Shown here: piece by piece, positions 1-10,813 of the stretch
How the letters are laid out: the number at the start of each line of letters is the position of its first letter
How positions within the stretch are numbered: the stretch's first letter is position 1
Origin: Sulfurisoma sp963709555
GTDB taxonomy: Bacteria; Pseudomonadota; Gammaproteobacteria; Burkholderiales; Rhodocyclaceae
NCBI GenBank assembly: GCA_963709555.1
Contig: CAVPWR010000002.1
Coordinates: forward strand, 62,001-126,000
DNA length: 64,000 bases
Direction of reading: 5' to 3'
The notes under the pieces: model-generated
Told to the model about the DNA's origin: nothing
Database searches by the model: none
Seen by the model: the letters and a program-made list of their open reading frames with translations, nothing else
Program-made: the position numbers and the translations under genes

Positions 1-913
1 ACTACCTGCGCGGCATCACCAATACCTACGGCAACAACAAGTGGACGGAGCGTACCGGCCGCCGAACGATGCCGAGCAATAGCTGGGGCGATGCGCCCGA
101 GTCGCGCAACCCGGCGCTGCAGTGGGGCCTCGACATCACCCACAGCAGCGGCTTCTATCTCGGCTACTGGGCGTCGACGCTGACCTATTCCTACGAAGAA
201 GTCGGCAAGTTCCTACGACCTCTACAAGCAGTACGGCGTCGCGCACCGGCCCGGTGCCCGGCGCTCGGCTCCGCTTCCGGCAAGTTATGCGCACTTCGAC
301 TACAGCGGCGAGCCCTCGATCGAGAACGACTTCTACGGCGGCTACACCGGCAAGCTCGGCGACCTCGGCTACGACCTCGGCCTGACCTACTACTACTACC
401 TCGACGGCAACTACTCCAATGCCCCCGAGACCAAGGTCAAGTTCACCTACGGCGACTTCGGCCTGTCGTTCCAGACCCTGCTCGACGACACCATCTGGGG
501 CAACCAGGGCGACACCTACACCTCCCTGACCTGGACACAGGGCCTGCCCTACGGCATCACCTTCACCGCCAACGCCGGCTATTACTTCTACGAGAAGGAA
601 GGCAAATATCTCGGCAGCCGCGACACGACGCAAGCCGGATCGCCCACATGTAATTCCGCGGCTGGCTCGGGCCAGACCAACGGCTTCTTCTTCGTCAATG
701 GCTGCTACGAGCAGCCTGAACACCAACGCGCACCGATCAACCGCGATGCCAAGGTCGCTCAGCGACGGCTTCCGCCACCTGATCCTCGGCATCGCCCAGC
801 CGATCGGCGAAACCGGCCTGACCTGGAACGCCCAGGCGATCATCTCCGGCGTTAACCGCTTCAACATCAAGCAGGAAGACAAAGCCACCATCGGCATCGC
901 TTACGCCTTCTGA
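1..913 (+). pseudogene. TorF-family putative outer-membrane porin, 5'-truncated by the window and frameshifted
   Basis: The gene enters from the left edge. Pieces in three frames join into one protein: about 3-212 (ending EEVGKF), 214-750 (starting YDLYKQYG) and 753-913 (SLSDGFRHLILGI to a final IGIAYAF). Aromatic-rich alternating segments such as GLDITHSSGFYLGYWAS, DLGYDLGLTYYYY and a terminal aromatic residue are typical of the TIGR02001/TorF outer-membrane beta-barrel family, whose members are thought to form pores. Each junction fits one extra base (near 212 and near 752). Because the flanking frames stay porin-like, sequence error is more likely than decay. Substrate is unknown. A strong terminator follows. 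Confidence 0.75.
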
Positions 914-959
914 TTTCCCCTGATTTCTCCCCCCGCGAGCATCCTTCGATCTCGCGTTC

Positions 960-990
960 GACGCCGGGCTGGACTCCCGGCGTCTTTTTT
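960..990 (+). terminator. Rho-independent terminator after the porin gene
   Basis: A perfect 9-bp stem (gacgccggg at 960-968, cccggcgtc at 976-984) with a 7-nt loop is followed by six T residues at 985-990. It sits 47 bp after the porin stop codon and points in the porin direction. The convergent gene at 994 lies just beyond it. Confidence 0.9.
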
Positions 991-993
991 CGT

Positions 994-1735
994 CTACGGC
1001 CTGCGCGGGCGCTGACGCGGGTCGCGTGGGGGCATCGCCGCAATGCGCTGGGCGAAGGATTCGACGCTGTCGTCGAGGCGTAGCCTCAGCTCGGGCAGTT
1101 CGCCGGGTGCCGCCGTCAGCTTGGGCAACCGTCCGGACAGCCAGACGCCGCCACCCAGCGCCCAGCGCCAGCATCAGGGCGCCGACCGAGGCCACCGGCT
1201 TGAAGCGGGCGCCGGCCCAGAATGCCGCCCATTGCGCGCGGCGGCGTGCCGCTACCGCCGAGTTTTTCTCGATCTCCGCCTGACGCCGCGCCTCGGCGGC
1301 GGCCGTGGCCTGGGTGGCGGCTTCGGCGCGCTGTTGCGCGGCCAGCGCCGCCTCGCGTTCCGCCCCGGCGCGCTTTTCCGCTGCCTCGCGCGCGGCGATG
1401 TCCGCCGCCTCGCGGTTCGCCGCTTCGCGCGCCGCCTCGAGATCGGTGCTGCGGCGATCGATGACGGTCAGCTCCAGCTTGCGCTCGGCATCGCGCAGGG
1501 CTTCGGCCTGTGCCGCCAGGGTGCGTTCGGACTGGGCGCGGATGCGCGCCAGCGCCAGCGCCTCGGCCTCGGCCAGCTCGTTGGCCTTGAGTTCCTCGAG
1601 GCGGCTGCTGTTGGCACCGATGCGCTCGCGCGCCGCCTGCTCGGCCTCGGCCTCCACGGCCGCGCGGTCCTGCGCCTTGGCCCGGGCGAGCCGCGACTCT
1701 TCCGCCTGCTTGAGGTTGTGCATCAGCATGCTCAT
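994..1735 (-). pseudogene. Coiled-coil single-pass membrane protein, unknown function, frameshifted near its 3' end
   Basis: The first 170 residues are an Ala/Glu/Arg-rich heptad-like coiled coil (for example RLEELKANELAEAEALALAR). A hydrophobic stretch follows (FKPVASVGALMLALGAG), so this is probably a membrane-anchored coiled coil with a short C-terminal tail. Near 1153 the frame must shift by one extra base. The tail then reads GGGVWLSGRLPKLTAAPGEL and ends MPPRDPRQRPRRP with a TAG at 994-996. Without the shift, translation runs on antisense to the porin. Function is not recognised. It is divergent from cutA. Confidence 0.6.
1246..1268 (+). repeat. Dispersed 23-nt motif, copy 1
   Basis: The sequence GTGCCGCTACCGCCGA is followed by GTTTTTC. 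It lies antisense inside the coiled-coil gene and differs from the consensus mainly at the CCAG positions, sharing CTAC with copy 3. Confidence 0.55.
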
Positions 1736-1822
1736 GGGGCTCTTACCGCGTCAGGCTGCAATGGCCTTCGATTCTATGGAATGCCGGAGGGGGCCAAAGC
1801 GTCGAAAAGGTAGAATTCCTCC

Positions 1823-2155
1823 ATGGATACCCTGCTTGTGCTGACCAACCTGCCCGACGCCGAAGCCGCGCGGAAGCTCGCCGACCACCTGGTCGGGCAG
1901 CGGCTTGCGGCCTGCGTGAACATCCTCGCGCCCTGCCGCTCGGTCTATCGCTGGCAGGGGAAGGTCGAGGACGCCGAAGAGGTGCCGCTGCTGATCAAGA
2001 CCACGGCCGCGCGCTACGCCGAGCTCGAGGCGGCCATCCGCGCGCAGCATCCCTACGAACTTCCCGAGATCGTCGCTGTCCCAATCAGCCACGGCCTGCC
2101 CGGCTACCTGGCCTGGGTCGCGGCCGCAACGAACCCCGAAACCACATCATGCTGA
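1823..2155 (+). CDS. cutA: Divalent-cation tolerance protein CutA
   Basis: This 110-residue protein matches the normal length of the small trimeric CutA1 family, linked to tolerance of copper and other divalent cations, with a ferredoxin-like fold similar to P-II. Family hallmarks visible are the N-terminal VLTNLPDAEAARKLADHLV, the conserved LAACVNI and YRWQGKVEDAEE segments, and HPYELPEIVAVPI near the C-terminus. It is the first gene of a run with dsbD, whose start codon overlaps its end by 7 nt, so the two are probably translated together. Pairing of cutA with dsbD is common in proteobacteria. Confidence 0.93.
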   Translation: MDTLLVLTNLPDAEAARKLADHLVGQRLAACVNILAPCRSVYRWQGKVEDAEEVPLLIKTTAARYAELEAAIRAQHPYELPEIVAVPISHGLPGYLAWVAAATNPETTSC

Positions 2156-3915
2156 TCCGCTTCCTGTTTCTGCTGCTTTCGCTTGCCGCGCTGCCTGCGT
2201 TCGCCGGGGAACCGCTCGAACCCGAGCAGGCCTTCAAGTTCTCGGCGCGCGCCGTGGACAGCAAGACCATCGAAGCCCGCTGGCAGATCACCAGCGGCTA
2301 TTACATGTACCGCGACAAGTTCAAGTTCGCGCTCGAGCCGGCGACGGCGAAAGTCGGCACGCCGATTTTCCCCAAGGGCGAGGTACACGACGACGAGAAC
2401 TTCGGCAAGGTCGAGACCTACCGCAAGGAAGTCAAAATCCTGCTGCCGGTCGAGGGGGCCGCCGCCGGCGACAAGCTGACGCTCAAGGTCACCTCCCAGG
2501 GCTGCTGGGACAAGGGCGTGTGCTACCCGCCGACGCCGCAGCAGGCCACGGTCACGCTGGCGGCCGCCAGCGCCGCGCCGGCAACCGCCGTGACGCCGGA
2601 GCCGGCTGCTGCGGCCGGCGGCGACGAAACCAGCCAGATCGCCGGCATCCTCAAGGGCGCCAGCTTCTGGGTCGCGCTCGCCACCTTCTTCGGCTTCGGC
2701 CTGCTGCTGTCCTTCACCCCCTGCGTCTTCCCCATGGTGCCCATCCTCTCCGGCATCATCGTCAACCACGGCCATGCGGTCACCCACGCCCGCGCCTTCG
2801 TGCTGTCGCTGGCCTACGTGCTGGGCATGGCGCTGACCTACGCCGCCGCCGGCGTGGCGGCCGGCCTCTCCGGCACCCTGCTGTCGAACGCCCTGCAGAA
2901 CGCCTGGGTGCTCGGCGGCTTCGCGCTGGTGTTCGTCGCGCTGGCGCTGTCGATGTTCGGCTTCTACGAATTGCAGCTGCCTTCGGGATTGCAGTCGCGC
3001 CTGTCGGATACCGCCAACAAGCGGGGCGGCAGCCTGGGTGCCATCGCGCTGATGGGCGCTTTGTCAGCGTTGATTGTCGGCCCCTGCGTCGCCGCACCCC
3101 TGGCCGGCGCCCTGCTCTACATCGCCCAGACCCGCGATGCCTGGCTCGGCGGCTGGGCACTGTTCGCCCTCGCCCTGGGCATGGGCGCGCCGCTGATCCT
3201 GGTCGGCGTCTTCTCGCGCTCGCTGCTGCCCAAGACCGGGCCATGGATGAACGCCGTCAGCCGCTTCTTCGGGGTATTGCTGCTGGCCACCGCGCTGTGG
3301 CTGGTATCGCCGGTGATCCCCGCCTGGCTCAACATGCTCGGCTGGGCGACGCTGTTGATCGTGCCGGCCATCTACATGCACGCGCTCGACCCACTGCCGG
3401 GCAACGCCTCGGGCTGGCAGCGGCTGTGGAAGGGCGTCGGCGTGGCGCTTTTGATCGGCGGCGGCGCGGTCCTCGTCGGCCTGCTCGGCGGCGCGCGCGA
3501 TCCGCTGCAGCCGCTGTCCTTCCTGCGTGGCGCCGCCGTCGCCGCCACCGTGGCGCCAGCGCCGACTTTTCAGCGAGTGAAGTCGGTGGCCGAACTCGAC
3601 GAGCGGCTCAAGTCCGCCGGCCGGCCGGTGATGCTCGACTTCTATGCCGACTGGTGCGTGAGCTGCAAGGAGATGGAGAAATTCACCTTCGCCGACGCCA
3701 AGGTCGCTGCAAAGATGGGGCAGATGCTGCTGCTGCAGGCCGACGTCACCGCCAATTCCGATGCCGACAAGGCCCTGCTCAAGCGCTTCGGCCTCTTCGG
3801 CCCGCCCGGCATCATCTTCTTCGACGCCCAGGGTGGCGAACGCACCGACTTGCGCGTCGTCGGCTACCAGCCGCCCGAACAATTCCTTCCCTCGCTCGAG
3901 CGCGCCCTGCGCTGA
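2149..3915 (+). CDS. dsbD: Thiol:disulfide interchange protein DsbD
   Basis: This inner-membrane protein passes electrons from cytoplasmic thioredoxin to periplasmic disulfide isomerases and cytochrome c maturation. All three modules are visible. A signal peptide (about 1-19) precedes a periplasmic alpha domain with Cys119 and Cys125 (QGCWDKGVCYPP). An eight-helix core carries the redox pair Cys192 (FTPCVFP) and Cys313 (VGPCVAAP). A C-terminal thioredoxin domain has a CVSC active site at 503-506 (FYADWCVSCKEM). At 588 aa the length is normal. The linker before the thioredoxin domain contains a copy of the dispersed motif, read as VAPAPTF. Confidence 0.96.
   Translation: MLIRFLFLLLSLAALPAFAGEPLEPEQAFKFSARAVDSKTIEARWQITSGYYMYRDKFKFALEPATAKVGTPIFPKGEVHDDENFGKVETYRKEVKILLPVEGAAAGDKLTLKVTSQGCWDKGVCYPPTPQQATVTLAAASAAPATAVTPEPAAAAGGDETSQIAGILKGASFWVALATFFGFGLLLSFTPCVFPMVPILSGIIVNHGHAVTHARAFVLSLAYVLGMALTYAAAGVAAGLSGTLLSNALQNAWVLGGFALVFVALALSMFGFYELQLPSGLQSRLSDTANKRGGSLGAIALMGALSALIVGPCVAAPLAGALLYIAQTRDAWLGGWALFALALGMGAPLILVGVFSRSLLPKTGPWMNAVSRFFGVLLLATALWLVSPVIPAWLNMLGWATLLIVPAIYMHALDPLPGNASGWQRLWKGVGVALLIGGGAVLVGLLGGARDPLQPLSFLRGAAVAATVAPAPTFQRVKSVAELDERLKSAGRPVMLDFYADWCVSCKEMEKFTFADAKVAAKMGQMLLLQADVTANSDADKALLKRFGLFGPPGIIFFDAQGGERTDLRVVGYQPPEQFLPSLERALR
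3550..3571 (+). repeat. Dispersed 23-nt motif, copy 2
   Basis: GTGGCGCCAGCGCCGA is followed by CTTTTC. It lies in sense orientation in the dsbD linker between the membrane core and the thioredoxin domain, read as VAPAPTF. Confidence 0.7.
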
Positions 3916-3936
3916 GCCATTCCGGAGCTGCCATCC

Positions 3937-4525
3937 ATGTTTACTGGCATCGTCGCCGCCACCGGCAGAATTGCCGACGTCCAGCACCTCGAACAAGGGC
4001 CTGCGCCTGACCATCGAGGCCCCCGGCCTCAAGCTCGCCGATGTCGCCATCGGCGACTCGATCGCCCACAACGGCGTATGCCTGACCGTCATCGCCAAGA
4101 AGAAGGCGCGCTACCAGGTCGATGTCTCGCGCGAGACGCTGGACTGCACCGTCGGTCTCGATGGACTCGGGCTCACGCTCAACCTCGAGAAGGCGATGCG
4201 CCTGTCCGACTTCATCGGCGGCCACCTGGTCTCGGGCCATGTCGACGGCGTCGGCGAGGTGGAGAAATTCGAAGCGGTCGGCGAATCGCACGAACTGGTG
4301 ATCAAGGCACCGAAGGGGCTGGCCAAGTACATCGCGCGCAAGGGCTCGATCACCGTTGACGGCGTGTCGCTGACCACCAACAAGGTCAAGGGCCGCACGT
4401 TCTCGATCAACCTGATCCCGCACACCGTCGAGGTCACCACGCTCAAGCGCCTCGGCGCCGGCGCCAGGGTCAACCTCGAGGTGGACCTGATCGCCCGCTA
4501 CGTCGAGCGGATGCTCAAGCCCTGA
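3937..4525 (+). pseudogene. ribE: Riboflavin synthase alpha chain, frameshifted as given
   Basis: Riboflavin synthase dismutates two 6,7-dimethyl-8-ribityllumazines to riboflavin. The start MFTGIVAATGRIADVQHLEQ is diagnostic. After about 3994 the protein continues in the next frame as GLRLTIEAPGLKLADV and runs to MLKP. Both lumazine-binding repeats are present, each with a GDSIAHNGVCLT or GSITVDGVSLT motif. One extra base in the run gaacaaggg explains the break. With correction it would be about 195 aa, normal for RibE. It begins 21 bp after dsbD and is followed by ribBA and ribH, so the riboflavin genes form one cluster. Sequence error is likely because the gene is usually essential. Confidence 0.9.
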
Positions 4526-4575
4526 GAGAGTAGAATGCGCGGCCCCATCGGAAAAGCAACGAACAGCGCCCCGCC

Positions 4576-5678
4576 ATGAGCATCAGTTCCGTACAAGACA
4601 TCGTCGCCGACCTCAAGGCCGGCAAGATGGTCATCCTCGTCGACGAGGAAGACCGCGAGAACGAGGGCGACCTCGTCATCGCCGCCGAGCATTGCACCGC
4701 CGAGGCCATCAACTTCATGGCCAAGCACGGCCGCGGCCTGATCTGCCTGACGCTGACCGAGGCGCGTTGCCGCCAGCTCGACCTGCCGCTGATGGTGCGC
4801 GACAACAAGACCCCGCACGGCACCGCCTTCACCATGTCGATCGAGGCCGCCGAGGGCGTCACCACCGGCATCTCGGCCCACGACCGCGCCCGCACCGTGC
4901 AGGCCGCCGTGGCCAAGGCCGCCAAGCCCGCCGACATCATCCAGCCCGGCCACATCTTCCCGCTGATGGCGCAGAACGGCGGCGTGCTGGTGCGTGCCGG
5001 CCATACCGAGGCCGGCTGCGACTTCGCCCAGATGGCGGGGCTGGAGCCGGCCGTCGGTGATCTGCGAGATCCTCAAGGACGACGGCACCATGGCGCGGCT
5101 GCCGGACCTGATCGAGTTCGCCGGCGAGCACAAGCTCAAGATCGGCACCATCCGCGACCTGATCCACTATCGTTCCGAGAACGAGAAGCTGGTCGAGTGC
5201 GTCGCCGACAAGGAAATCGCCTGCGCCCACGGCAGCTTCCGCCTGCGCGCCTTCGAGGACAAGACCAGCGGCGAAGTGCATCTGGCCATGACCCAGGGCG
5301 AGATCCGCGCCGATGCCGAGACGCTGGTTCGCGTCCACGAGCCGGTCTCGGTGCTGGACTTCCTCGACTGCGCCAGCCACCGCCACAGCTTCACGGTCGA
5401 CCAGGCGATGGCCGCCATCGCCAAGGCGCAAGAGCGGCGTCATCGTGCTGCTGCACCGCAAGGAATCCGGCGACGACCTGGTCGCCAACCTGAAGAGCGA
5501 GGAAAACCGTCCCGCTGCCAAGTGGGACCCGCGCCTGTACGGCATCGGCGCGCAGATCCTGCGCGAACTCGGCGTCGGCAAGATGCGCCTGATGGCCAGC
5601 CCGCGCAAGATGCCCAGCATGGCCGGCTTCGGCCTCGAAGTCTGCGGCTACCTGTCCCCCGACGAAGCCAACGCATAA
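4576..5678 (+). pseudogene. ribBA: RibBA-type 3,4-dihydroxy-2-butanone-4-phosphate synthase with GTP cyclohydrolase II-like domain, two frameshifts
   Basis: The N-terminal half is a DHBP synthase, which makes the four-carbon precursor of lumazine; the acidic active site DEEDRENEGDL is at about 24-34 and HTEAGCDFA about 110 residues later. The C-terminal half resembles GTP cyclohydrolase II, but where that enzyme has its zinc-binding cysteine cluster this one reads LDFLDCASHRHSF, so cyclohydrolase activity is doubtful. Frames break near 5055 (SVICEILKDDGTMARLP follows) and near 5432 (SGVIVLLHRKESGDDL follows). Each fits one extra base. Corrected length is about 366 aa, normal for the family. 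Confidence 0.9.
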
Positions 5679-5692
5679 GCAAGGATTTCATC

Positions 5693-6163
5693 ATGCCCCG
5701 CTGCCAGAACGTCCGCGAAATCGAACCCAACCTGTCCGGTACCGGCCTGCGCGTCGGCGTCGTCATGAGCCGCTTCAACCGCGACATCTGCGAGGGCCTG
5801 CTCTCGGCCTGCTGCCAGGAACTGGGCAAGCTCGGCGTCGCCCCCGAGAACGTCACCATCGCCACCGTGCCCGGCGCGCTGGAACTGCCGCTGGTGCTGC
5901 AGACCATGGGGCAGAGCGGCAAGTTCGACGCCCTGGTGGCGCTCGGCAGCGTGGTGCGCGGCGAGACCTACCATTTCGAGGTCGTCTCCAACGAGTCGGC
6001 CCGCGGCATCACCGACGCCCAGCTCGCCATCGGCATCCCCGTCGCCAACGGCGTGCTGACCACCGAGAACGACGACCAGGCGCTGGTGCGCATGTCGGTC
6101 AAGGGCGCCGAAGCCGCCCAGGCCGCCGTCGAGATGGCCAACCTGTTGAAGACCTTCAGGTGA
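5693..6163 (+). CDS. ribH: 6,7-dimethyl-8-ribityllumazine synthase
   Basis: Lumazine synthase condenses the DHBP-synthase product with the ribityl-pyrimidine to give the substrate of riboflavin synthase. At 156 aa it has family length. Recognisable segments are VGVVMSRFNRDI, the substrate-site TVPGALELPL, LGSVVRGETYHFEVV with the catalytic His, and GIPVANGVLTTEN. It follows ribBA by 14 bp and its TGA overlaps the GTG of nusB, the classic ribH-nusB coupling. Confidence 0.96.
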   Translation: MPRCQNVREIEPNLSGTGLRVGVVMSRFNRDICEGLLSACCQELGKLGVAPENVTIATVPGALELPLVLQTMGQSGKFDALVALGSVVRGETYHFEVVSNESARGITDAQLAIGIPVANGVLTTENDDQALVRMSVKGAEAAQAAVEMANLLKTFR

Positions 6164-6594
6164 GCGCTGGCAAGTCCCCGCGCCACAAGGCGCGCGAATT
6201 CGTCATCCAGGGCCTCTACCAGTGGCAGGTGGGCGGCCAGGACGCCGCCGCCATCCAGGTCCAGGCCGAGGGCGTCGCCGGCTTCGACAAGGCCGACCGT
6301 GCGCTCTACGATGCACTGCTCGACGGTGTGCTCAAGAACACCGAGGGCCTGCGCGAGCTGCTCGCCCCGTACATCGATCGCAGCTGGGACGAAGTCTCGC
6401 CGATCGAGCGCAGCATCCTGCTGCTCGGCGCCTGCGAGCTCAGGGATCATCCCGAAACGCCCTACCGCGTGATCATCAACGAGGCCATCGAGCTGGCCAA
6501 GACCTACGGCGGCACCGACGGCCACAAGTTCGTCAATGGCGTGCTCGACAAGCTGGCGCCGCAGTTGCGCGCCGCCGAAGCTACGCGTCGCTAA
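6160..6594 (+). CDS. nusB: Transcription antitermination factor NusB
   Basis: NusB binds boxA RNA with NusE (S10) and supports antitermination, chiefly on rRNA operons. This 144-aa protein starts at a GTG that overlaps the ribH stop. The family features RHKAREFVIQGLYQWQ at the N-terminus, SPIERSILLLGACEL in the middle and PYRVIINEAIELAKTYGG near the C-terminus are clear. It continues the riboflavin-thiamine operon. Confidence 0.95.
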   Translation: MSAGKSPRHKAREFVIQGLYQWQVGGQDAAAIQVQAEGVAGFDKADRALYDALLDGVLKNTEGLRELLAPYIDRSWDEVSPIERSILLLGACELRDHPETPYRVIINEAIELAKTYGGTDGHKFVNGVLDKLAPQLRAAEATRR

Positions 6595-6612
6595 ATCGAC
6601 GACGGAGGCTGC

Positions 6613-7550
6613 GTGCCGTCGGAATTCGCCCTGATCGACCGCTACTTCAAGCGTCCGACCCGACACACCCAGCTTGGCGGCGGCGACGACGGCGCACTGA
6701 TCCGCCCCACCCCCGGCATGGAACTGGTGGTCTCCACCGACATGCTGGTCGCCGGTACCCATTTCCTGCCCAATGCCGACGCCGAGGACCTCGGCTGGAA
6801 GGCGCTGGCCGTCAATGTCTCGGACATGGCGGCCATGGGCGCGCAACCACGCTGGGCGCTGCTGGCGTTGGCGTTGCCCGCCGCAACGGAATCGTGGATC
6901 GAGAAATTCGCCCGGGGCTTCTTCGCCTGCGCCGATGAATTCGGCATCGACATCATCGGCGGCGACACCACCAAGGGGCCGCGCAACTTCTGCGTCACCA
7001 TCTTCGGCGAAGTGCCGCCAGGCCAGGCCCTGCTGCGTTCGGGCGCCCGGCCCGGCGACGAAGTCTGGGTTTCGGGCCGGCCCGGCCGCGCCGCGCTGGG
7101 ACTCGCCCACTTGCAGGGACGAACCGTTCTGGCCGAACCGCAACTGTCCGACTGCCTCGCCGCTCTGAACCGGCCGCAGCCGCGCGTGGCACTGGGCCTG
7201 GCACTGCGTGGCCTCGCCACCGCCGCCATCGACGTCTCCGACGGCCTGCTGGCCGACCTCGGCCACATCCTCGATGCCTCGGGCGTGGCAGCACAGTTGC
7301 AGTTCGCCGTGTCGCTACCGCCGACTTTTTCGAAGATGAATGCCTGCTTGCCGGCGGCGACGACTATGAACTCGTTTTCACCGCGCCCGCCACCCGCCAC
7401 GCCGAAATCGCCGCCCTTGCCGACACCCTCCAGTTAGCCCTCACTTGTATCGGAACCATTGAGGTGGGAAGACCTGGATCCATCGATCTGCGCGATGCCA
7501 CGGGGCAGCCGATCGTCATCGAACAGCACGGCTATGATCATTTCGCGTAG
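6613..7550 (+). pseudogene. thiL: Thiamine-monophosphate kinase, frameshifted as given
   Basis: ThiL phosphorylates thiamine monophosphate to the diphosphate cofactor. From a GTG start, the protein reads EFALIDRYF, GGGDDGALI (Mg-ATP site), the conserved VVSTDMLVAGTHF and the loop IGGDTTKGP. At about 7320 the frame breaks; the correct continuation is DFFEDECLLAGGDDYELVF in another frame, ending YDHFA at TAG 7548-7550. This is the only break in the window that looks like a missing base (or two extra). It coincides with copy 3 of the dispersed motif. Corrected length is about 312 aa, normal. Confidence 0.9.
7309..7331 (+). repeat. Dispersed 23-nt motif, copy 3
   Basis: GTGTCGCTACCGCCGA is followed by CTTTTTC. 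It is sense within thiL and lies exactly at the frameshift; the corrected reading is close to SLPADFFE. Confidence 0.6.
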
Positions 7551-7568
7551 TTACTCCCATCCTCGCCC

Positions 7569-8105
7569 ATGGCCAAACTGCCCCCGCCCCCGCTGAAGTT
7601 TCTCTTCTCCCATCCCGCCCACTTCATCGCCTGCGGCCTGGGCAGCGGGCTGTCGCCGTTCGCTCCGGGCACCGCCGGCACCGCCTTCGCCTGGCTGACC
7701 TTTCCGCTGCTGCAGCTCGCCTACCCCGGCGACGCCAACTTCGCGCTGTTCCTGCTGCTCATGTTCGGCTTCGGCATCTGGTGCGCCCACCTGACCGGTC
7801 GCCACCTCGGCGTGGTCGATCACGGCGCCATCGTCTGGGACGAAATCGTGCCCTTCTGGGCGGTGCTGATGTTCGTGCCGCCGGCGATGGTCGCCACGCC
7901 GCATGGCGCCTTCCTCTCGCTTTCGGGACTGGCCTGGCAGACGGCGGCCTTCTTCCTTTTCCGTTTCTACGACATCGTCAAGCCGCCGCCAGCCAACTAC
8001 TTCGATGCCCGCGTCAAGAACGGCTTCGGCGTGATGATGGACGACGCGATCGCCGCCGCCTACACGGTACTGACCCTGGCCGTCATCAAGACGGCTTTCT
8101 TCTGA
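7569..8105 (+). CDS. pgpA: Phosphatidylglycerophosphatase A
   Basis: This 178-aa integral membrane enzyme dephosphorylates phosphatidylglycerol phosphate to phosphatidylglycerol. PgpA-family features are the N-terminal FIACGLGSGLSPFAPGTAGT, the acidic IVWDEIVPFW segment between hydrophobic helices, and FRFYDIVKPPPANYFD followed by GVMMDDAIAA. It follows thiL by 18 bp and its TGA overlaps the ATG of the next gene, so the thiL-pgpA-pncC order is a single transcription unit. Confidence 0.95.
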   Translation: MAKLPPPPLKFLFSHPAHFIACGLGSGLSPFAPGTAGTAFAWLTFPLLQLAYPGDANFALFLLLMFGFGIWCAHLTGRHLGVVDHGAIVWDEIVPFWAVLMFVPPAMVATPHGAFLSLSGLAWQTAAFFLFRFYDIVKPPPANYFDARVKNGFGVMMDDAIAAAYTVLTLAVIKTAFF

Positions 8106-8600
8106 TGGACGCCGAACTCATCGCAGCTGTCCGCAGCCCTCGGCGCAGCGTGCCGCCAGCGCCGACTTTTGGTGGCAACGGCAGAATCTTGCACCGGCGG
8201 CTGGGCAGCCCAAGTGATCACTCACACGGCAGGAAGTTCGGGTTGGTTCGAGCGTGGCTTCGTGACCTATGCCAACGCTGCCAAGATCGAAATGCTCGGC
8301 GTTACGCCGGCAACGCTGGAAAAACACGGGGCGGTGAGCCTGGAAACGGCGAAAGAAATGGCCGCCGGCGCGCTAAATAACTCCAACGCACTGATTTCAT
8401 TGGCTATCACGGGAATCGCCGGGCCGACGGGTGGCTCACCGGATAAGCCAGTGGGCACCGTATGCTTCGCCTGGTGCTTGCGCGGACAGTCAGCGGCAGC
8501 CGAACGCTGCCAGTTCGGGGGCGACCGCGAGGCCATCCGGCGGCAATCCGTGGTGCATGCCCTCGAAGGCCTGCTGGCGCTGGCAAAATCTGTGCCATAA
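8105..8600 (+). pseudogene. pncC: Nicotinamide-nucleotide amidase (CinA C-terminal/PncC type), frameshifted near its start
   Basis: This is the stand-alone CinA C-terminal domain, which deamidates NMN and salvages the pyridine nucleotide. It starts MDAELIAAVRS. After one extra C in agccctcgg (near 8137) the proper frame reads LGAACRQRRLLVATAESCTG and continues through FERGFVTYANAAKIEMLGV to ALTGIAGPTGGSPDKPVGTV-type segments. Corrected length is about 164 aa. A shorter intact version from ATG 8169 would lose the N-terminal helix. It lies directly upstream of recA, a frequent neighbour of cinA genes. Confidence 0.88.
8150..8170 (+). repeat. Dispersed 23-nt motif, copy 4
   Basis: GTGCCGCCAGCGCCGA is followed by CTTTT. 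It is sense in pncC, read in the corrected frame as CRQRRLLV, a different phase from the copies in dsbD and dprA. Confidence 0.7.
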
Positions 8601-8627
8601 TTTTGACGAAATAAGGAAGGAACGCGC

Positions 8628-9650
<1,023 letters not shown>

Positions 9651-9660
9651 ATGAAACGAT

Positions 9661-10085
9661 GTGAATGAGCTGAGGAGCCGGGCCATCAGGCTGCTGGCGC
9701 GCCGCGAACACACGCGCGCCGAGCTGGCCGGCAAGCTCGCCTCCCACGGCACACCGGAAGAAATCGAAACCGTGCTCGCCAACCTCGAACGCAGCGGACT
9801 GCTTTCCGATGCCCGCGCCGCTGCCGCTTACGTGCGTGGCCATGCCGCGCGCTTCGGCGCCGCCCGGCTGCGCCAGACCTTGCGCACCAAGGGCGTCGCC
9901 AGCGAACTGATCGAGGAACAGGTGGCCGAACTGCCGGATGAAATCGGCCGCGCCCGCGAGATATGGGCCAGGAAGTTCGGCACGGCACCGGCGGATGCGC
10001 GCGAGTGGGCGAAGCAGGCGCGCTTCCTGCAGTCGCGCGGCTTCGCCAGCGACGTGATCCGCCGGCTGCTGAAGGAACCATCGGA

Positions 10086-10089
<4 letters not shown>
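9661..10089 (+). CDS. recX: Regulatory protein RecX
   Basis: RecX binds RecA filaments and modulates their activity. This 142-aa protein starts at a GTG 10 bp after recA. It carries the family features: RAIRLLARREHTRAELAGKL, LERSGLLSDARAAAAYVR, the RLRQTLRTKGV segment and a terminal FLQSRGFASDVIRRLL. Its TGA overlaps the GTG start of lptB. Confidence 0.94.
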
Positions 10090-10808
<719 letters not shown>

Positions 10809-10813
10809 ATGAA

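Noticed and set aside
3937..7550. Programmed ribosomal frameshifting in the riboflavin-thiamine genes
   Set aside because: Sites have no slippery sequence or stem in common, and the same pattern affects unrelated genes.
8590..8627. LexA (SOS) box upstream of recA
   Set aside because: No CTGT-N8-ACAG-like palindrome was found in the short spacer.
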